Source of the DNA: Antedon bifida
Lineage: Eukaryota; Echinodermata; Crinoidea; Comatulida; Antedonidae
DNA: 64,000 nt
Direction: 5' to 3'
Assembly (NCBI GenBank): GCA_963402885.1
Contig: OY727101.1
Location: 20,498,417 to 20,562,416 of the forward strand
Positions 1-12,485 of the stretch are shown piece by piece. How positions within the stretch are numbered: position 1 is the stretch's first letter; every line of letters begins with the position of its first letter. The notes under the pieces are model-generated. The model was not told where the DNA came from and ran no database searches. It saw nothing but the letters and a program-made list of their open reading frames with translations. The position numbers were made by a program, and so were the translations under genes.

Positions 1-86
1 AAACAAAGAAATGTCGGTTGTCATCAGATCTGTTTAAAAGATACATATAAACGGACTAAAAAATGACAACAAGTTTAAAAGTCTAC

Positions 87-3000
87 CTTGAATCTGTTCT
101 GGTTGCATTCGTAGCTGCTTATCTTGCTACCATTGTGATACCAATTCACATCCTCAACCATACGAATGTTGCTTGACGTCACAACACAACGAAATACAAC
201 GGATTTTCCAACATTAGTTAGAACAACTTTCGGTGTTGCCGACACAATCGTTGGTTCTGGAGAAAAAATGGCAAAGCTTAATGTTTCCATATAATCCAAA
301 CTGTCGCTTGTGATTGGTCAGTTCACTGGCGTTGCGCGCGGCCTACGTCATTGCGTTGCGTCAAATCATTATGACTACACTGTCGTACACAGAACTGTAT
401 TCTTTCTTTATTACATTTATCTACATGCATTATTATTATAGCGTAAAGGTCAATTTACAAAGACGCGCGGAGCTTGTTCCACGTAAAATATGTATTTATC
501 CCACCGCTCGCCCGCTCCGCGTTTTGTGTAAATAGTTTTCCGCTTACCGTTTACCCTCGCCGTTACCGGCGGCTCGTCTTTGTAAATTGGCCTTTTAATA
601 TAATATTTTTAACCATTCATTTGTAATTGCCGCTTAGGAATTACTGTAAATATGGCAAAATGTCTTTGCTCATGCGAGTGAGTGTATACATTTTGAGGGA
701 CGAAGGCTAAAGAACGTCTTCATCCGTACCTCTTACTATAAGTGAAGCTTTGGTAGTTAGTTCACCCGAACTACTGGTTGCCAAACAGGTGTATACCCCA
801 CTATCGGATACTGTAACACCAAATATAGTTAACTTGTTTCCATATATGGTATGTCTTTGACTCGAATTGATCTGTTAAAGGTAAATGGTATGATTAATTA
901 ATTAATTAATGGTGGGATAACAAGATATAAGATATTTAATTAGCAAATTTATAAGTGGACATCTTCGGGAACCAATTGTCTCTTTAATAATAGAGGTGTA
1001 GGCCTACCCGTAATGGGAGTCGCCTCACCATGTTGCAGTATTAAAATACCCACGGGGAAGTGTCCCTTTTATAGGGGTGTCCTAAAGATGTTTCTGCTTA
1101 AATCTCTACAATATGTTTGTGATGAGGGTTGATGAGGGGTGAAGATGATGTGTCGGTGAGTGTTTGATTCGTTTGTGTTTGGATACATACAGTAATACTG
1201 TTGAAGAACCATGAAAAACGAGGCTTTGGCGCTCCTATGACGTCACATACAAAGTTTGTTTTCTGCCCTTCTGTAGTTTGAATATCTGTCATAGGGTTAC
1301 GAAGTGTTGGGGTCAATCCTGAAATAAAAGTATAAATAGACACACAATAATAATAATACAATTCTCCGTTGCATTGATCAATATAATGTATATAAAGCTC
1401 TGTCTACACTATCAACGGTGATGTGTGCCCATATATGGACGTTAGTAGACTACCATATTTGGGCACATCACACTTTTTGGTCAAATTAGTTTGATAGTGT
1501 AGACAGAGCTTTAAAACAATACGACATATTCTACCCTCATATTTTACTAGGAATTCCTACATACCAACAACAATGATGTATGCTTGGGTCCAAATACTTC
1601 CGTGTATGTTTTTAGCCATGCACGTGACGATCCCTGCATCTTCCTTCTGCGCATTTCGTATACGCAACTGGTTTCCATGTGCGAATATCCTTTCTTCAGT
1701 AATTCCTGAAATAAATATTTTAGTTTGTAACTTGAATGGGCATGCGCATTCGCATGCATAATGTTTATGTTACCATGGAACTACTGACCAATCAGATACA
1801 TCTATCATACGTAGTGCGGCTTATTATAATATTTGAGCAGACGATCGGACACACGGAATTATGGGACAAACGTGGAAGCAAGTTAGAAACCCGTAAGTAA
1901 TTAACAACAATAGAATTAATTTGTCTAATTTTACGATGTGGATAGTATAGGCTTAGCTAGCGTAATACTAAACGTCAATACAATTATATACAATCTTTAT
2001 CTAGGCTAGGCCAAGGAGAGTAGCCTACAGGTTAGCCTACTACTTAGTTTGTTACGGGCTGTCAGGCCTGGCCGGCTCTAGCCTAAAGCCGGCAGGCCTG
2101 AGCTCGGCCAACCTACTTGAGACTACGGCCTAGCCAAGTCTCTCGATACGTTTGCCAATCATTAGGCGTCGTAGATGCATTATTGTTTAGGTCTAGGCTT
2201 AATAAAAAGCCTAGACTATTAAAACTACTAACTTAGACATATGCTTAAGATTTATTTCAACTTATTAGACGCAGTGCAAATCGGACGAATTGACCAATTT
2301 ATGCAAACGACAGTTCGGATGATCCATCGTGTCGGTCAAATTACGGCGCGCTTACGTCATTGCGTTGTGCGTCCGTATTTATTCCACACTTGGTGTAGCC
2401 TAAACGTAATTATGTTGACTAATAATTGTGTCTCGATGTAAAAATGTGGAATATTATGTTATGGAAACAGGTAATAAATGTAAACTGCCCGATCTCAAAC
2501 GTGTCTCTTCCATATCTAAATAGACCTGTTCCATATCATAGGCCTATTCCTTGACCGTTTTATGTTTTATTCTTATTTACCAAGTTCTCTGTACCGACAC
2601 GACAAAAACCATTCGTATCGTGGTCTTTCCGTTTACCACCTACTCAACTGTTGGGGCTTCACATGGGTGGGGGATACTGGCGCTATATAAGTTTTCATTT
2701 ATTATTATTAGGCCTACTATTATCAAATCATTTATTCCCAAACTTTCAATTATTCAGCCATGTACATTTTGGTGACATAGTTTTCAAGTGCCGTCTTTGA
2801 TACGAATTTTAACCGCCCACAATGTCTTTCCTAATAATATACTACTAATTAATTGTGTATTATCCTGTATAAATATGTTGTTAAATAAAAAAATAAAAAT
2901 AAAATTAACATACCGTTAAATGATGGTGTCGGTCTTTGGTTATTATCAGTGGACCATGTAATGTCTGGTTCTGGTAAGCCGCCTGCCAAGCACGTGATCG

Positions 3001-4963
3001 AACCAGATTCTCCTGGACTTAGTATGATGTCAGCTATCTTGGTTGTCCAAAAAGGAGATGCTGTGAAAGAGTCACAAGTAGTAGGCGTTACATAGCCAAC
3101 AGAAACTGCTCAGAAGACTATTGTAATATGTATGCATAAATTAATTTTATTTATTTTATAAATGTGTAATGGACGTGTGTCACTGCTGGCTGGAACGTCC
3201 CATCGAAAGCGATTGAGTTTGCTGTAGGAGTCCCCCGGGTCTAGCATGTGTGATGTATGTGTTATTGTTTGTATTGTAAAATCCAGAATAAATTGAATTG
3301 AAAATGTATAGGTCTATTCCTATTATTTAAACTAGGTCTAGTTTGTGAATCTAGTAGTTTTTGTCGGTTTTTTTGTGTAATAACCCTACTACAGACATTT
3401 GCTTGGTAAGATCCATGCAATCAATAGCTAAATATTAGTAGTAGTATACTATGTACAGTACTACGAAACATTAAAAGTAAATGATACATAAGGCCTAATT
3501 TGTACTAAGAAACCATGATACAAAGATAACAATTTCGATTTCTTGACATAATTTTATCCAAAAATGCAGCCTATAGCCTTATTCATGATGAAAATAATAG
3601 GTTCTTCGTATTTGTTTCCAAACGCGCGCGCTTACACCGTAACTGTCCAGACGATAATTATGTTTGTTGTCATGTATGGAGATTATTTAGGCTTACTCAC
3701 CCTCGACGTGTAGAGAAACAGTTCGTTCTTCCTGTATCGTCCCGTTTGTCACCACACACCGGTATTCACCCGTATCTGTGACGGTAACATGCGTAATTGT
3801 TAAAACTTGACCTAGGTCACTGATAGTACTACGGTTTGTTGCCAAGATACCATTTAGTCGAAGCCATGTTACGTTGAAGTCCCTTTAAAAAACAAATGCA
3901 TTGTAGTTAATTAACAAAATACCCTTTCTTATACATAAAAATGTCTATCTGTCAATATGGTTTGTTTGTTGTTTTTTTACTGTTCATCGATCATACGGGT
4001 AATATACATACCGTAATGCATGGTTTAAAAAAATATTTTTCCAACATTTAAACGCTCAATGAATTGAAGTGATAGTTTGCATATTGTAATACAGTACACC
4101 GTGTTTTGTCCCGTCTTCCTTTTTCAAAAGATACATCCGTAAAACGTACTTTTCAAGTGGCTTGATCGGTTTTTTACATTATTTGGTTGGAATTTCCGGC
4201 ATTGTTAGAAAGCTTACGTTTTTAAGTATTTTATTAATTTATAGATTTTGTTTTTGTATAATCCTGCATTTGGGCAAATAGTTTGTAATTACTGTTAGTT
4301 TACTAAGTGAAAGCACTTACATTGAAATCGGAACACATCTCAGACGCACTTCTTGTGATGTTGTCGTCTTCAGAAAAATTGGCGGCGAAACGAAAATTAG
4401 TGTTCTATTTGCTCCGATGAAGTCAAGAGCTAATAATGGAAAATAAAATAAAAAATACAGCCGAATCCTTCTTTGGGACACCCTTATCCATGGGACACCC
4501 CTATTTACACCTTCCCGCGATGATACAAGGGGAAAATATGTTCAACATTGCGGCCAATCCCCATTGTGGGTGTGGACTCTTGCCAAATGGTTGATTCAAC
4601 CAATTTAAGGGGACAACAGCAAAAGACAAAGGGGAAGGTGGGAACTTAGAATCTGTTTTTTTTATAGTTATTTATTTATCCTTAAATGCATCAACGTAAA
4701 GACACGTCTAAAGGTAGTATATCCTTATGCTATGTCTACACTTATGTGACAAAAAATGTGCCCATATATGGAAATGATGATGTCATATCACTACCATATT
4801 TGAGCATATCACTACCATATGTGGGCACATCACGCTAGTTTGATAGTGTAGACAGAGCTTTAGATTATTGCCACTTACTTTGGTTCGTTCTTCCTTCCTT
4901 CACAACAGCACACACATAAATGTTCATCATAACAACAATAAACACAGCAGATACTTTCAGCAT
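87..4963 (-). CDS. Immunoglobulin-superfamily protein, 5' part; 3' end lies outside the window
   Basis: Seven exons could be joined in consistent phase: 4963-4879, 4429-4321, 3882-3701, 3060-2914, 1318-1191, 871-730 and 256-87 (963 nt, 321 codons, still open at the left edge). Exon 1 starts with MLKVSAVFIVVMMNIYV, a clear signal peptide, so the product is secreted or a type I membrane protein. Exons 2+3 form one Ig domain (second-half motif DTGEYRC). Exon 4 holds the first half of an Ig domain (SITCLAGG, then DITW) with no partner. Exons 5+6 form a complete I-set-like domain (NFVCDVIG ... DSGVYTC). Exon 7 starts another domain (VFRCVVTS, then VNWYHNG). Splitting Ig domains across two exons is common in cell-adhesion and receptor IgSF genes. 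No TM segment or tail is visible, so the subfamily cannot be named. One MITE lies in intron 1 and another in intron 5. Confidence 0.8.
446..596. mobile_element. MITE, family 3 (terminal inverted repeats beginning GGYCAATTTACA)
   Basis: The left end reads AAAGGTCAATTTACAAAGACG and the right end is nearly its reverse complement, CGTCTTTGTAAATTGGCCTT, giving about 20-bp terminal inverted repeats around ~110 bp with no coding frame. A related left end (AAGGCCAATTTACAC) recurs near 46154. It sits in an intron of the IgSF gene. Confidence 0.6.
1394..1513 (-). mobile_element. CArG MITE, copy 1
   Basis: Terminal inverted repeats of about 20 bp (AAAGCTCTGTCTACACTATC and its complement at the other end) flank a core with CCATATATGG and CCATATTTGG. 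Both fit the SRF-type CArG consensus CC(A/T)6GG. The copy lies just upstream (in gene sense) of IgSF exon 5. Confidence 0.85.
3165..3305 (+). repeat. Truncated non-LTR retrotransposon 3' tail
   Basis: A GC-richer stretch ends in a tail reading AATCCAGAATAAATTGAATTGAA. Reverse-complement relatives of this tail (CAATTTATTCTGGATTTCA) occur at about 30006-30026, and looser ones near 12015. A shared 3' tail with short AATTG repeats and no coding capacity is typical of a 5'-truncated LINE or a SINE that borrows its tail. The family is not identified. Confidence 0.45.
4729..4862 (-). mobile_element. CArG MITE, copy 2
   Basis: Same family as copy 1. The right end TTTGATAGTGTAGACAGAGC is intact and the left end is eroded (TATGTCTACACTTATGTGAC). 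The core carries one perfect CArG box (CCATATATGG). It lies in intron 1 of the IgSF gene, 17 bp downstream of the end of the signal-peptide exon. Confidence 0.8.
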
Positions 4964-5243
4964 GTTGTGTACGTTGTGTTCGAAGTCAAAATATGTCTAT
5001 ATCTTGGTTAGATTTTGAGTTCTTTTGAGAACATTTCGGTTTGGAGTACCTTTTGAATAGAGTATTGACCGCCCATTTCTTGAGTTTTCACCGCCCATCG
5101 TTTACTAAACCCACTTGTAATGATGATTTATAAACTATAAATTTGAACCTCTCAAACAACATTATTATAAACAAGGGGTTCATTGGTATTGAGGCACCTA
5201 TCTAGATACCTTTCCGCACTTGACCGATATTTGAAACGTCTGA

Positions 5244-6257
5244 AATCATCCCTGTCTCGTTTTAAAAAGTAGTTAATGTCACCTTAACACTCCAATTAAG
5301 TTTATTTTAAATGGCTGTGCTCCATTTTCTTAAAAAATAAACAACTACGTCTCTCTTAGAATTATATTTCCGATGATAAAATGGGCGAAATCACGTAGGC
5401 CATGCACAGAAGGATGCGAGTACAGTATAGGCCTTAGCGGCCAGCGATTGATATATTGACCGTTCTGAATTTTTAAAAAGAATTTAGTTAACCTCTCTCA
5501 GACTTTAGTCTGCATGTTTGACAATTACCTTTTGCTGTTGTACTCTAACCACACCTCATCAATCTTCTTATGTGTAAACAATTCTCGCAAAGCGCGAACT
5601 TAGCATAAATATTATTCGATATTTGCTTATTTTTAACCTACAATATTTATTAAAAGTAATTCGTTCCAATGAAAGAAAATATTTAATTATTAAATTAATC
5701 GTCCAGTCAGACCACATCAGTTACAGTAAAATGGCATATTCAAACAAAAATTGTAAGAATTATTTTACAAGTAAAGGCTACGTTATTTAGGCCTCTACGC
5801 TGGGCAAAAGCAAAGCAGCTAGTTTATAATGTTACAACATATATTAGGCCTATTAGCGAGGTTATAATTTACATTACTTAAATTAGAAATGTATGCCCAA
5901 AACGAGTTACATGCAATAATTGGTATCATTACTTATATAGGGATAATAAATAAGAACTAAATTGATTGAACAGTAACGTTATTATTAATAAGATTAATAT
6001 TATTTACAATTCAATTTGTTTGTCGTTAAGAAAATAGTTTAAACGATTTGAAGGATATCAATACATTAGCTAAAATGTAGCTGTTTAAAAGTTTTATGAA
6101 AAATTAAAAAAAAAACAATATTTAATATAATATGAAAATCAATAATATAAAATAACACAAATGAACTTAAATTGAACTATAAAACAAGAATAAACTGCAT
6201 AAAAGATAATATCAAAAATATGTAAATGCTGTATATTAAATTGATATACAATACAAT
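5244..6257 (+). repeat. ~1 kb tandem direct repeat, unit 1
   Basis: This unit is repeated almost exactly at 6282-7299. Differences noted by eye are a 4-bp indel (AGCGGCC here, AGCGAGCGGCC in unit 2) and a T/C change (TTTTGCTGTTG versus TTTTGCCGTTG). No ORF of note is present. The near identity implies a very recent duplication or an assembly artefact. Confidence 0.95.
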
Positions 6258-6281
6258 GATACAATGATATACAAATCAATC

Positions 6282-7299
6282 AATCATCCCTGTCTCGTTT
6301 TAAAAAGTAGTTAATGTCACCTTAACACTCCAATTAAGTTTATTTTAAATGGCTGTGCTCCATTTTCTTAAAAAATAAACAACTACGTCTCTCTTAGAAT
6401 TATATTTCCGATGATAAAATGGGCGAAATCACGTAGGCCATGCACAGAAGGATGCGAGTACAGTATAGGCCTTAGCGAGCGGCCAGCGATTGATATATTG
6501 ACCGTTCTGAATTTTTAAAAAGAATTTAGTTAACCTCTCTCAGACTTTAGTCTGCATGTTTGACAATTACCTTTTGCCGTTGTACTCTAACCACACCTCA
6601 TCAATCTTCTTATGTGTAAACAATTCTCGCAAAGCGCGAACTTAGCATAAATATTATTCGATATTTGCTTATTTTTAACCTACAATATTTATTAAAAGTA
6701 ATTCGTTCCAATGAAAGAAAATATTTAATTATTAAATTAATCGTCCAGTCAGACCACATCAGTTACAGTAAAATGGCATATTCAAACAAAAATTGTAAGA
6801 ATTATTTTACAAGTAAAGGCTACGTTATTTAGGCCTCTACGCTGGGCAAAAGCAAAGCAGCTAGTTTATAATGTTACAACATATATTAGGCCTATTAGCG
6901 AGGTTATAATTTACATTACTTAAATTAGAAATGTATGCCCAAAACGAGTTACATGCAATAATTGGTATCATTACTTATATAGGGATAATAAATAAGAACT
7001 AAATTGATTGAACAGTAACGTTATTATTAATAAGATTAATATTATTTACAATTCAATTTGTTTGTCGTTAAGAAAATAGTTTAAACGATTTGAAGGATAT
7101 CAATACATTAGCTAAAATGTAGCTGTTTAAAAGTTTTATGAAAAATTAAAAAAAAAACAATATTTAATATAATATGAAAATCAATAATATAAAATAACAC
7201 AAATGAACTTAAATTGAACTATAAAACAAGAATAAACTGCATAAAAGATAATATCAAAAATATGTAAATGCTGTATATTAAATTGATATACAATACAAT
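6282..7299 (+). repeat. ~1 kb tandem direct repeat, unit 2
   Basis: Second unit of the duplication described at 5244-6257. The junction between units is a short run of ACAATGATA and AATC micro-repeats (about 6250-6285), which may have mediated the duplication by slippage or unequal exchange. Confidence 0.95.
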
Positions 7300-7376
7300 A
7301 AATAATACTGTTATTATATTTTTTGTTTATAATTAGGTAAAGTACTTCTTGACATAATCCTGTCTTCAAGTTCAAG

Positions 7377-7510
7377 TTCGAGTTAACATTTATTTTTCTT
7401 TCAAAACAAAATAACAATAAAAAAAAGAACATTTCCTTTAATTTATAAATATTTTATGAAATTAAAACAGACTGGAAAAGAAAGAAGTGTCTTTAAAAAT
7501 GGTAATATAT
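7377..7510. repeat. Interspersed repeat shared with 62159-62290
   Basis: The two sites share long blocks, such as TTCTTTCAAAACAAAATAAC, TGAAATTAAAACAGAC and TGGAAAAGAAAGAAGTGT, with small indels. Both begin with AATTCAAG-type runs. This fits the 3' region of a retroposon. No coding capacity is seen. Confidence 0.6.
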
Positions 7511-7978
7511 TTCTTTGAGTTTTGTAATGTTCAAATTTATCTTAGGTCTATATACTATATTTATCAGTCAAAATGTTGAGGATAATAATAAACGTGTGAT
7601 TGGACACCAATTAAAGTACCAAAATGTTAATTAGTTTCAGTCCTCTTGTTATTAAAAATAAATAACCATTTTGATTTAATTCATCAGTCAATCTTTGGCA
7701 AACGATCGATGACAATTTGAAACGAATCGCCTATTTTATTGTCAATCGATTATAATTACCAATCACAGATTCGTATGTTATAAATAAATGTAGCTTTCGT
7801 CTAAAAAAAATATATCAAATGAATTAAATATGGAAGCGTATATTCTCTACAATTATTTAATCGATATTTATATTTGAATTATTTGTTCATTACAAGTGCA
7901 GTTAGATTTGCACACAGGCAATGTAAAATACCGTACAGTAGAGCATACAGTTTATATATAAGAAGAGCAACAGTCAAA

Positions 7979-10249
7979 ATGTGGAATAAACGTATACTTG
8001 TAGTATTATTTCTACTTTTCGCTAATTTAAAATTTGCGTCGTCTGCGCAATATACTGTTGTTTCGCAACGTGCTCTTGAAGGCTGGAGTTATGAACTGAC
8101 AAACATCAACCATCTTCAATGTTTGTTGGCATGTTCTAGGAAAATCTTGTGTTTATCTGTCAACTATAATAAACAGAGTAAAGTATGTCAGTTGAGCAAT
8201 CGACGACGGCGAGACATGTTTGTGATTGAATCTTTTGAAGAAGACACTAACTTTGAATACAACGAAAAGGTGAGAATAATGTAAACATTTGCGTTCATAA
8301 CCTGGCAAACTTAGGCCTATATAATTAGAACAGTGACTTTCAAAGTTATATAACTGAATAAGTATGAGTTACAGGCAAATGAAGAAAACGACATATATTC
8401 CGTTATGTAGGGCCTACCTACAGGCGCTTTTGTAGAAAATTCTGAGCTAATGTAAAAACGGCCAAACAAACATTTGCCCGGCGCCCAAAGCTAATTGAAT
8501 TGGGAAATATAGGCGTTTTTGTAATTTGTATGTACAGTTAACACCAATCTTTTGGACAAAATCCTTGTATTTAAATATTTTTAAAATTAAATTTTTGAGA
8601 AACAAGTTTTCGTTGATGAGTAGGCCTGTACGTGTTCTCATAACACTTTCTTTCGTTGCCTTATCACATGTTGGGACAAAGTGATTTCGTTTCTTATTTA
8701 TTAGGCCCTAGTAAAGGCGATTTTTTTTACAGCTACTATTAACTTAATTTGCGTTGTTTAAACAGTATAAATTTGATATACACAATATTTATATCGCATG
8801 CATAATACATAAGTGACATTTGCACTGTATTTCAGTAGTAATTGGTGAGATAATTTCCACTCTTCCAAACGTAATTTTGTGGAATTCAATTTATAGATAT
8901 ATGTAGCCTATTTTTCCTTTGACTGAAAATTGGAAGAAAAAAAACCCATTATTATTCATAAATTGCTTATCACTCTGTTATGCTTTTTGTCACTAGGTAC
9001 TGGATACGTACGAGACATGTAAGTACACAAATCGAAATAATGTAGGCCTTATCGAGTAAGAAGGGGGCTGTTTTTTTTGCAGGCCCAACTCTCCGATATA
9101 GCAGGATCTTCCGATATTTCTTGTATCTCCCGTTCTTAAAATACAATAATTTTCTGCCGATATTTTGGATAAACATAAACAATATCCCGATAATATAAAA
9201 CAATTTATAATTTCTACAACATACTGTAGGCTCTGATAGGGATACACATACATATTAAACATACAGTAGGCTTACTAACGGTCTGTGAAGATGTGAAAAT
9301 TCACGCATTGTCAAACTCCAATCTTGTTTCAGATGGTGTACATGTTACTTCTACCAATGTTACTTACGACGAGGCTCAAAGTATCTGTAAGGACCACTTA
9401 GGTTCTTTGGCAACGTATGAGAATATTTATCATGCGTTTGGACCGCGAATGGACAATTGTATTGAAGGGTGGCTTATCAGCGGTGAGATCGCCTTCACTG
9501 AAGAAACGGCAACGGACAAATGTGTGTTGAAGAAACCAAATGAACGAAGTAACGTGTTTCCCTGTAAGACATATTATAGTGGGTATTATTGCTACGCAAA
9601 CTATAGTCAAGTTGTAGATCGACAGCACTACATTTCAGAAAGTCAACAAATAATTCGACTTACGGGCAACAACGCGGAGAAGTTAAACGCTGATGCGTCT
9701 GATGTTTGTTGTAAAATCTTTGGTGGCAGACTCGCCACTCCTTTCGAAGTGATCACGGTGAGCCCAACGCATGTTGGTCTTTGCGTAACAGCGTGGCTGT
9801 CGCACGGATTAGCAGGCAATGCATGTCACGGTGGTCAGTTGGATAGTTGGGTCTTTCCTGGATGGATTCTGTTTAACTACCCAATGAAAGAATTCTTTGG
9901 CATGTGTTATATTCCCTTCCCGGATGAGAATCTTACTTTCCCGAATCCATTTCCTGATCACAAAGTCATACATGTGCAAGGAATCGAACCATATAGCCTT
10001 ACGTATCAAGAAGCCCAGGCGAGATGTATTGGACATGGTAGTGTAATGGCCACAAGGGCACAGGTAGAGTTCGCGAATAGTTTAGGGTACAGTGTGTGCA
10101 GGGCAGGATGGGTCGAGAGCGGAGAAGTTATTTATCCTATGACAGAAAGTAATCCTCTCTGTGGAGCAACAATAGGTATTATTTCATGGGGTTATCCGAG
10201 TCGTAGCGATATGTACGGTGGCTATTGCTACATCATAAACATACCGTAA
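7979..10249 (+). CDS. Secreted PAN/apple plus triple Link-domain protein (putative hyaluronan-binding)
   Basis: Proposed exons are 7979-8269, 8997-9018 (a 22-nt microexon) and 9270-10249, closing in frame at 430 aa. The start MWNKRILVVLFLLFANL gives a signal peptide, with predicted cleavage near residue 24. Residues ~25-105 look like a PAN/apple module (HLQCLLACS, ILCLSVNY, KVCQL); the microexon junction supplies a closing YETC. Three Link (Xlink) modules follow at about 129-217, 232-322 and 338-430. Each has the four-cysteine pattern and the landmarks TYDEAQ/TYQEAQ, C-x2-(G/A)W(L/V) and a final G-x-CY. In vertebrates Link modules bind hyaluronan (TSG-6, CD44, aggrecan). Ligand binding here is inferred. 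No TM segment is visible, so the protein is probably extracellular. The acceptor at 9269 has a weak pyrimidine tract, so the exon 2-3 junction is the least certain part. The next ATG upstream would lengthen the N-terminus and bury the signal peptide. Confidence 0.82.
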
Positions 10250-10448
10250 ACAATGGGCTCGTGCAACAATATACAATAGGCTAATATATTTGCAGAAAGA
10301 ATTGTACATAACGATGAAAACGTCACAAATAGTGAAATAATACAGAGATAACAGATTCAACACCACAAAAGGATAGAATGAATGCAAGAGTAGTAGCAGT
10401 AAGCATGCATGCACACCAAACTAATAACACAAAAACAAAATATAAATG

Positions 10449-10470
10449 TTTACACAATAAATAAATAAAA
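10449..10470 (+). promoter_or_regulatory. Polyadenylation signal of the PAN-Link gene
   Basis: Overlapping AATAAA hexamers (CAATAAATAAATAAAAT) lie ~200 bp after the stop codon on the coding strand and are the first good signal after the gene. Confidence 0.5.
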
Positions 10471-11078
10471 TTATCTTCTGTAATTATATGTACCCTCTGT
10501 ATATGTATTAACTAGTAGAGGTACGTGTTCATCGATGTGTGTTCTACAATAGATGTGGTCTCCAAATAGAATCATTTTTTAATGTGTGAAGATTATATGT
10601 TACTGTATGTTACTTCATCCCGACGACGGCAGTTTTAAAATATTATTCATATCTGTAGAAAAAAAACTACCAGTAACCAAAATGATATTACCTATAAAAA
10701 GACAATATAAACAAACAAAACCCTATTGCCTGCCAGACAATTCTTGTTGTTGTTGCTATAAACTGTTTTCAGGTAAATAAATATTTTTTTCGAACCAATT
10801 TTTGGTCAAAGTGAATAATTTGTATGTAACACTAAAATGACATTTTTAACAAACACATGTAAGTTGTGTCCAACTGCTGATGTAGCGGGGTGCGGTATTT
10901 CTTTTCGTACATAAGTTGGGGGACCCCTCATGAAACGTCACAAAATAAACATGAATATTGATTAGTCATATCAGGGAAGAGTTAAATTTAATTGTAATGT
11001 AACCCTTGGTCATATCCATAAGGTGTGACGTAAGAATTGAGCTAACTACAATTCGCTAATGCAAACGATTTCTGTCGA

Positions 11079-11150
11079 GCCGCCTGATTCGAGTGGATTA
11101 GACTATGGACTTTACATGTCGATGTATGGGGTTCGAATCTTTACTTTATA
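11079..11150 (+). repeat. tRNA-like sequence, probable SINE head or decayed tRNA
   Basis: An A-box-like run (CTGATTCGAGTGGATTAGA) is followed at tRNA-like spacing by a perfect B box, GGTTCGAATC (11130-11139). The order and spacing resemble the D-arm to T-arm of a Ser/Leu-type tRNA. No acceptor stem could be paired convincingly, so a tRNA-derived SINE or a pseudogene is more likely than a working tRNA. Confidence 0.4.
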
Positions 11151-12485
11151 GTGATAGAGAGATTATTTAGAGGGTATAGTTATATTTAGGAGTTCGGCTA
11201 TCTTTCACATAAGGAGAACTTATGTAAATCGCTAGCGGAGTAACAGAGACTAATGATTCAAAGGTTGAGTAGTTTGTTTATTATCGATTTATCCTTCAAT
11301 TTATAACAGAAGTAGATAGCAATCCTTACAAGGAAGTAGGCAGGTCTACTAATACTTGACATATATTCCTTAGAATAGGGTCATCATCTTTTCTTTGAAT
11401 AACTTGATAATTATTATTCCGAATGTTCTCAACTTACTTCCTTTTAAGGAGATTCATGTTGAACCACAAACCGTTTACCAACGTTTATCAGTTAAAAAAA
11501 CAATTACTGTTTAAAAAATTTTAACAATTATTAGACCAAATAAGTACAATACTTTAATTCAGTTACGTAATAAACAATTGTTGAACAAATAATTAAACGT
11601 TGACATGGACTACAAATTCAATTCAAAGTGAAATTTATTAACTTAAAAAAGACAGTTAAACAAGAATAAGGTAAAAAAATAAACGAAGTTTAAAGGAAGC
11701 ATAATGATTGTGGGAGACATGCCAAAGACAAAGATTAAATTTTAAACAGATAGATAAAAAAGAAAAGAAAAAAAACCACACAAAATAACTAGTTATATAC
11801 ATTAGTCAGAAACAATAACATACTGTATAAACTTATACGCATATTTATTTAAATTAATCTATATAGGGAAATATCTCCCTAATGTTGTAAACATTTCACA
11901 ATTCTCCCTAATATCAAATTATAGCATTTTCTATTCAGTTTGGGTTTAGGCCCTATAGTTTATTTTATGTATTTGTATCCCACCTATATTTACCTCCCTC
12001 TCAACATATGCATTCTAATTCAATTCAATGGTGGTTTATTCAAAATAAAATACATTGCAGAAACAAACTAAGTTGCGCCAAATTTACATTCAAATATAAA
12101 AAGTATAAATATATAAAATTAAATTCATCAAAATATAAACTGTATAACATAGAATTCTATACAATTCTATACCGCCCAGTGATAATATTGAATTACGAAC
12201 TACAAAGTACCAAATCATTAAATATATTGAAATCATTGTTTAAAGAACATTTATTATCATTTTACAAATAATTTAAAAAATAATACTTGTTGCAGGATTT
12301 AGCTTCTATCATTATTTAAGTATTAGTTTTTAGGCTAGTTAGGGACACGTAGAGGGACACAACTTATCAAGCTCTTTTGAGTTTTTATGTGTTTCCTTTT
12401 CATCTTTATTTTATGTATTCATATATTGTTGTATATTTATTTGATTTGAAATTGTTGATGAATGAGCCTGCATCTTAGCTATTTT

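Larger units (their letters stand above)
4964..7978. other. Intergenic region between the divergent IgSF and PAN-Link genes
   Basis: No coding exon with splice support was found. The stretch is very AT-rich and is mostly made up of a ~1.04 kb direct duplication (5244-6257 and 6282-7299) plus an interspersed repeat at about 7377-7510. Promoters of both flanking, divergently transcribed genes should lie at its two ends. A TATA-like run (TTTATATATA) occurs at 7951-7960, only ~20 bp before the proposed PAN-Link ATG. Confidence 0.6.

Noticed and set aside
11079-11150. Functional tRNA gene
   Set aside because: Good A and B boxes but no convincing acceptor stem; kept only as a tRNA-like repeat.
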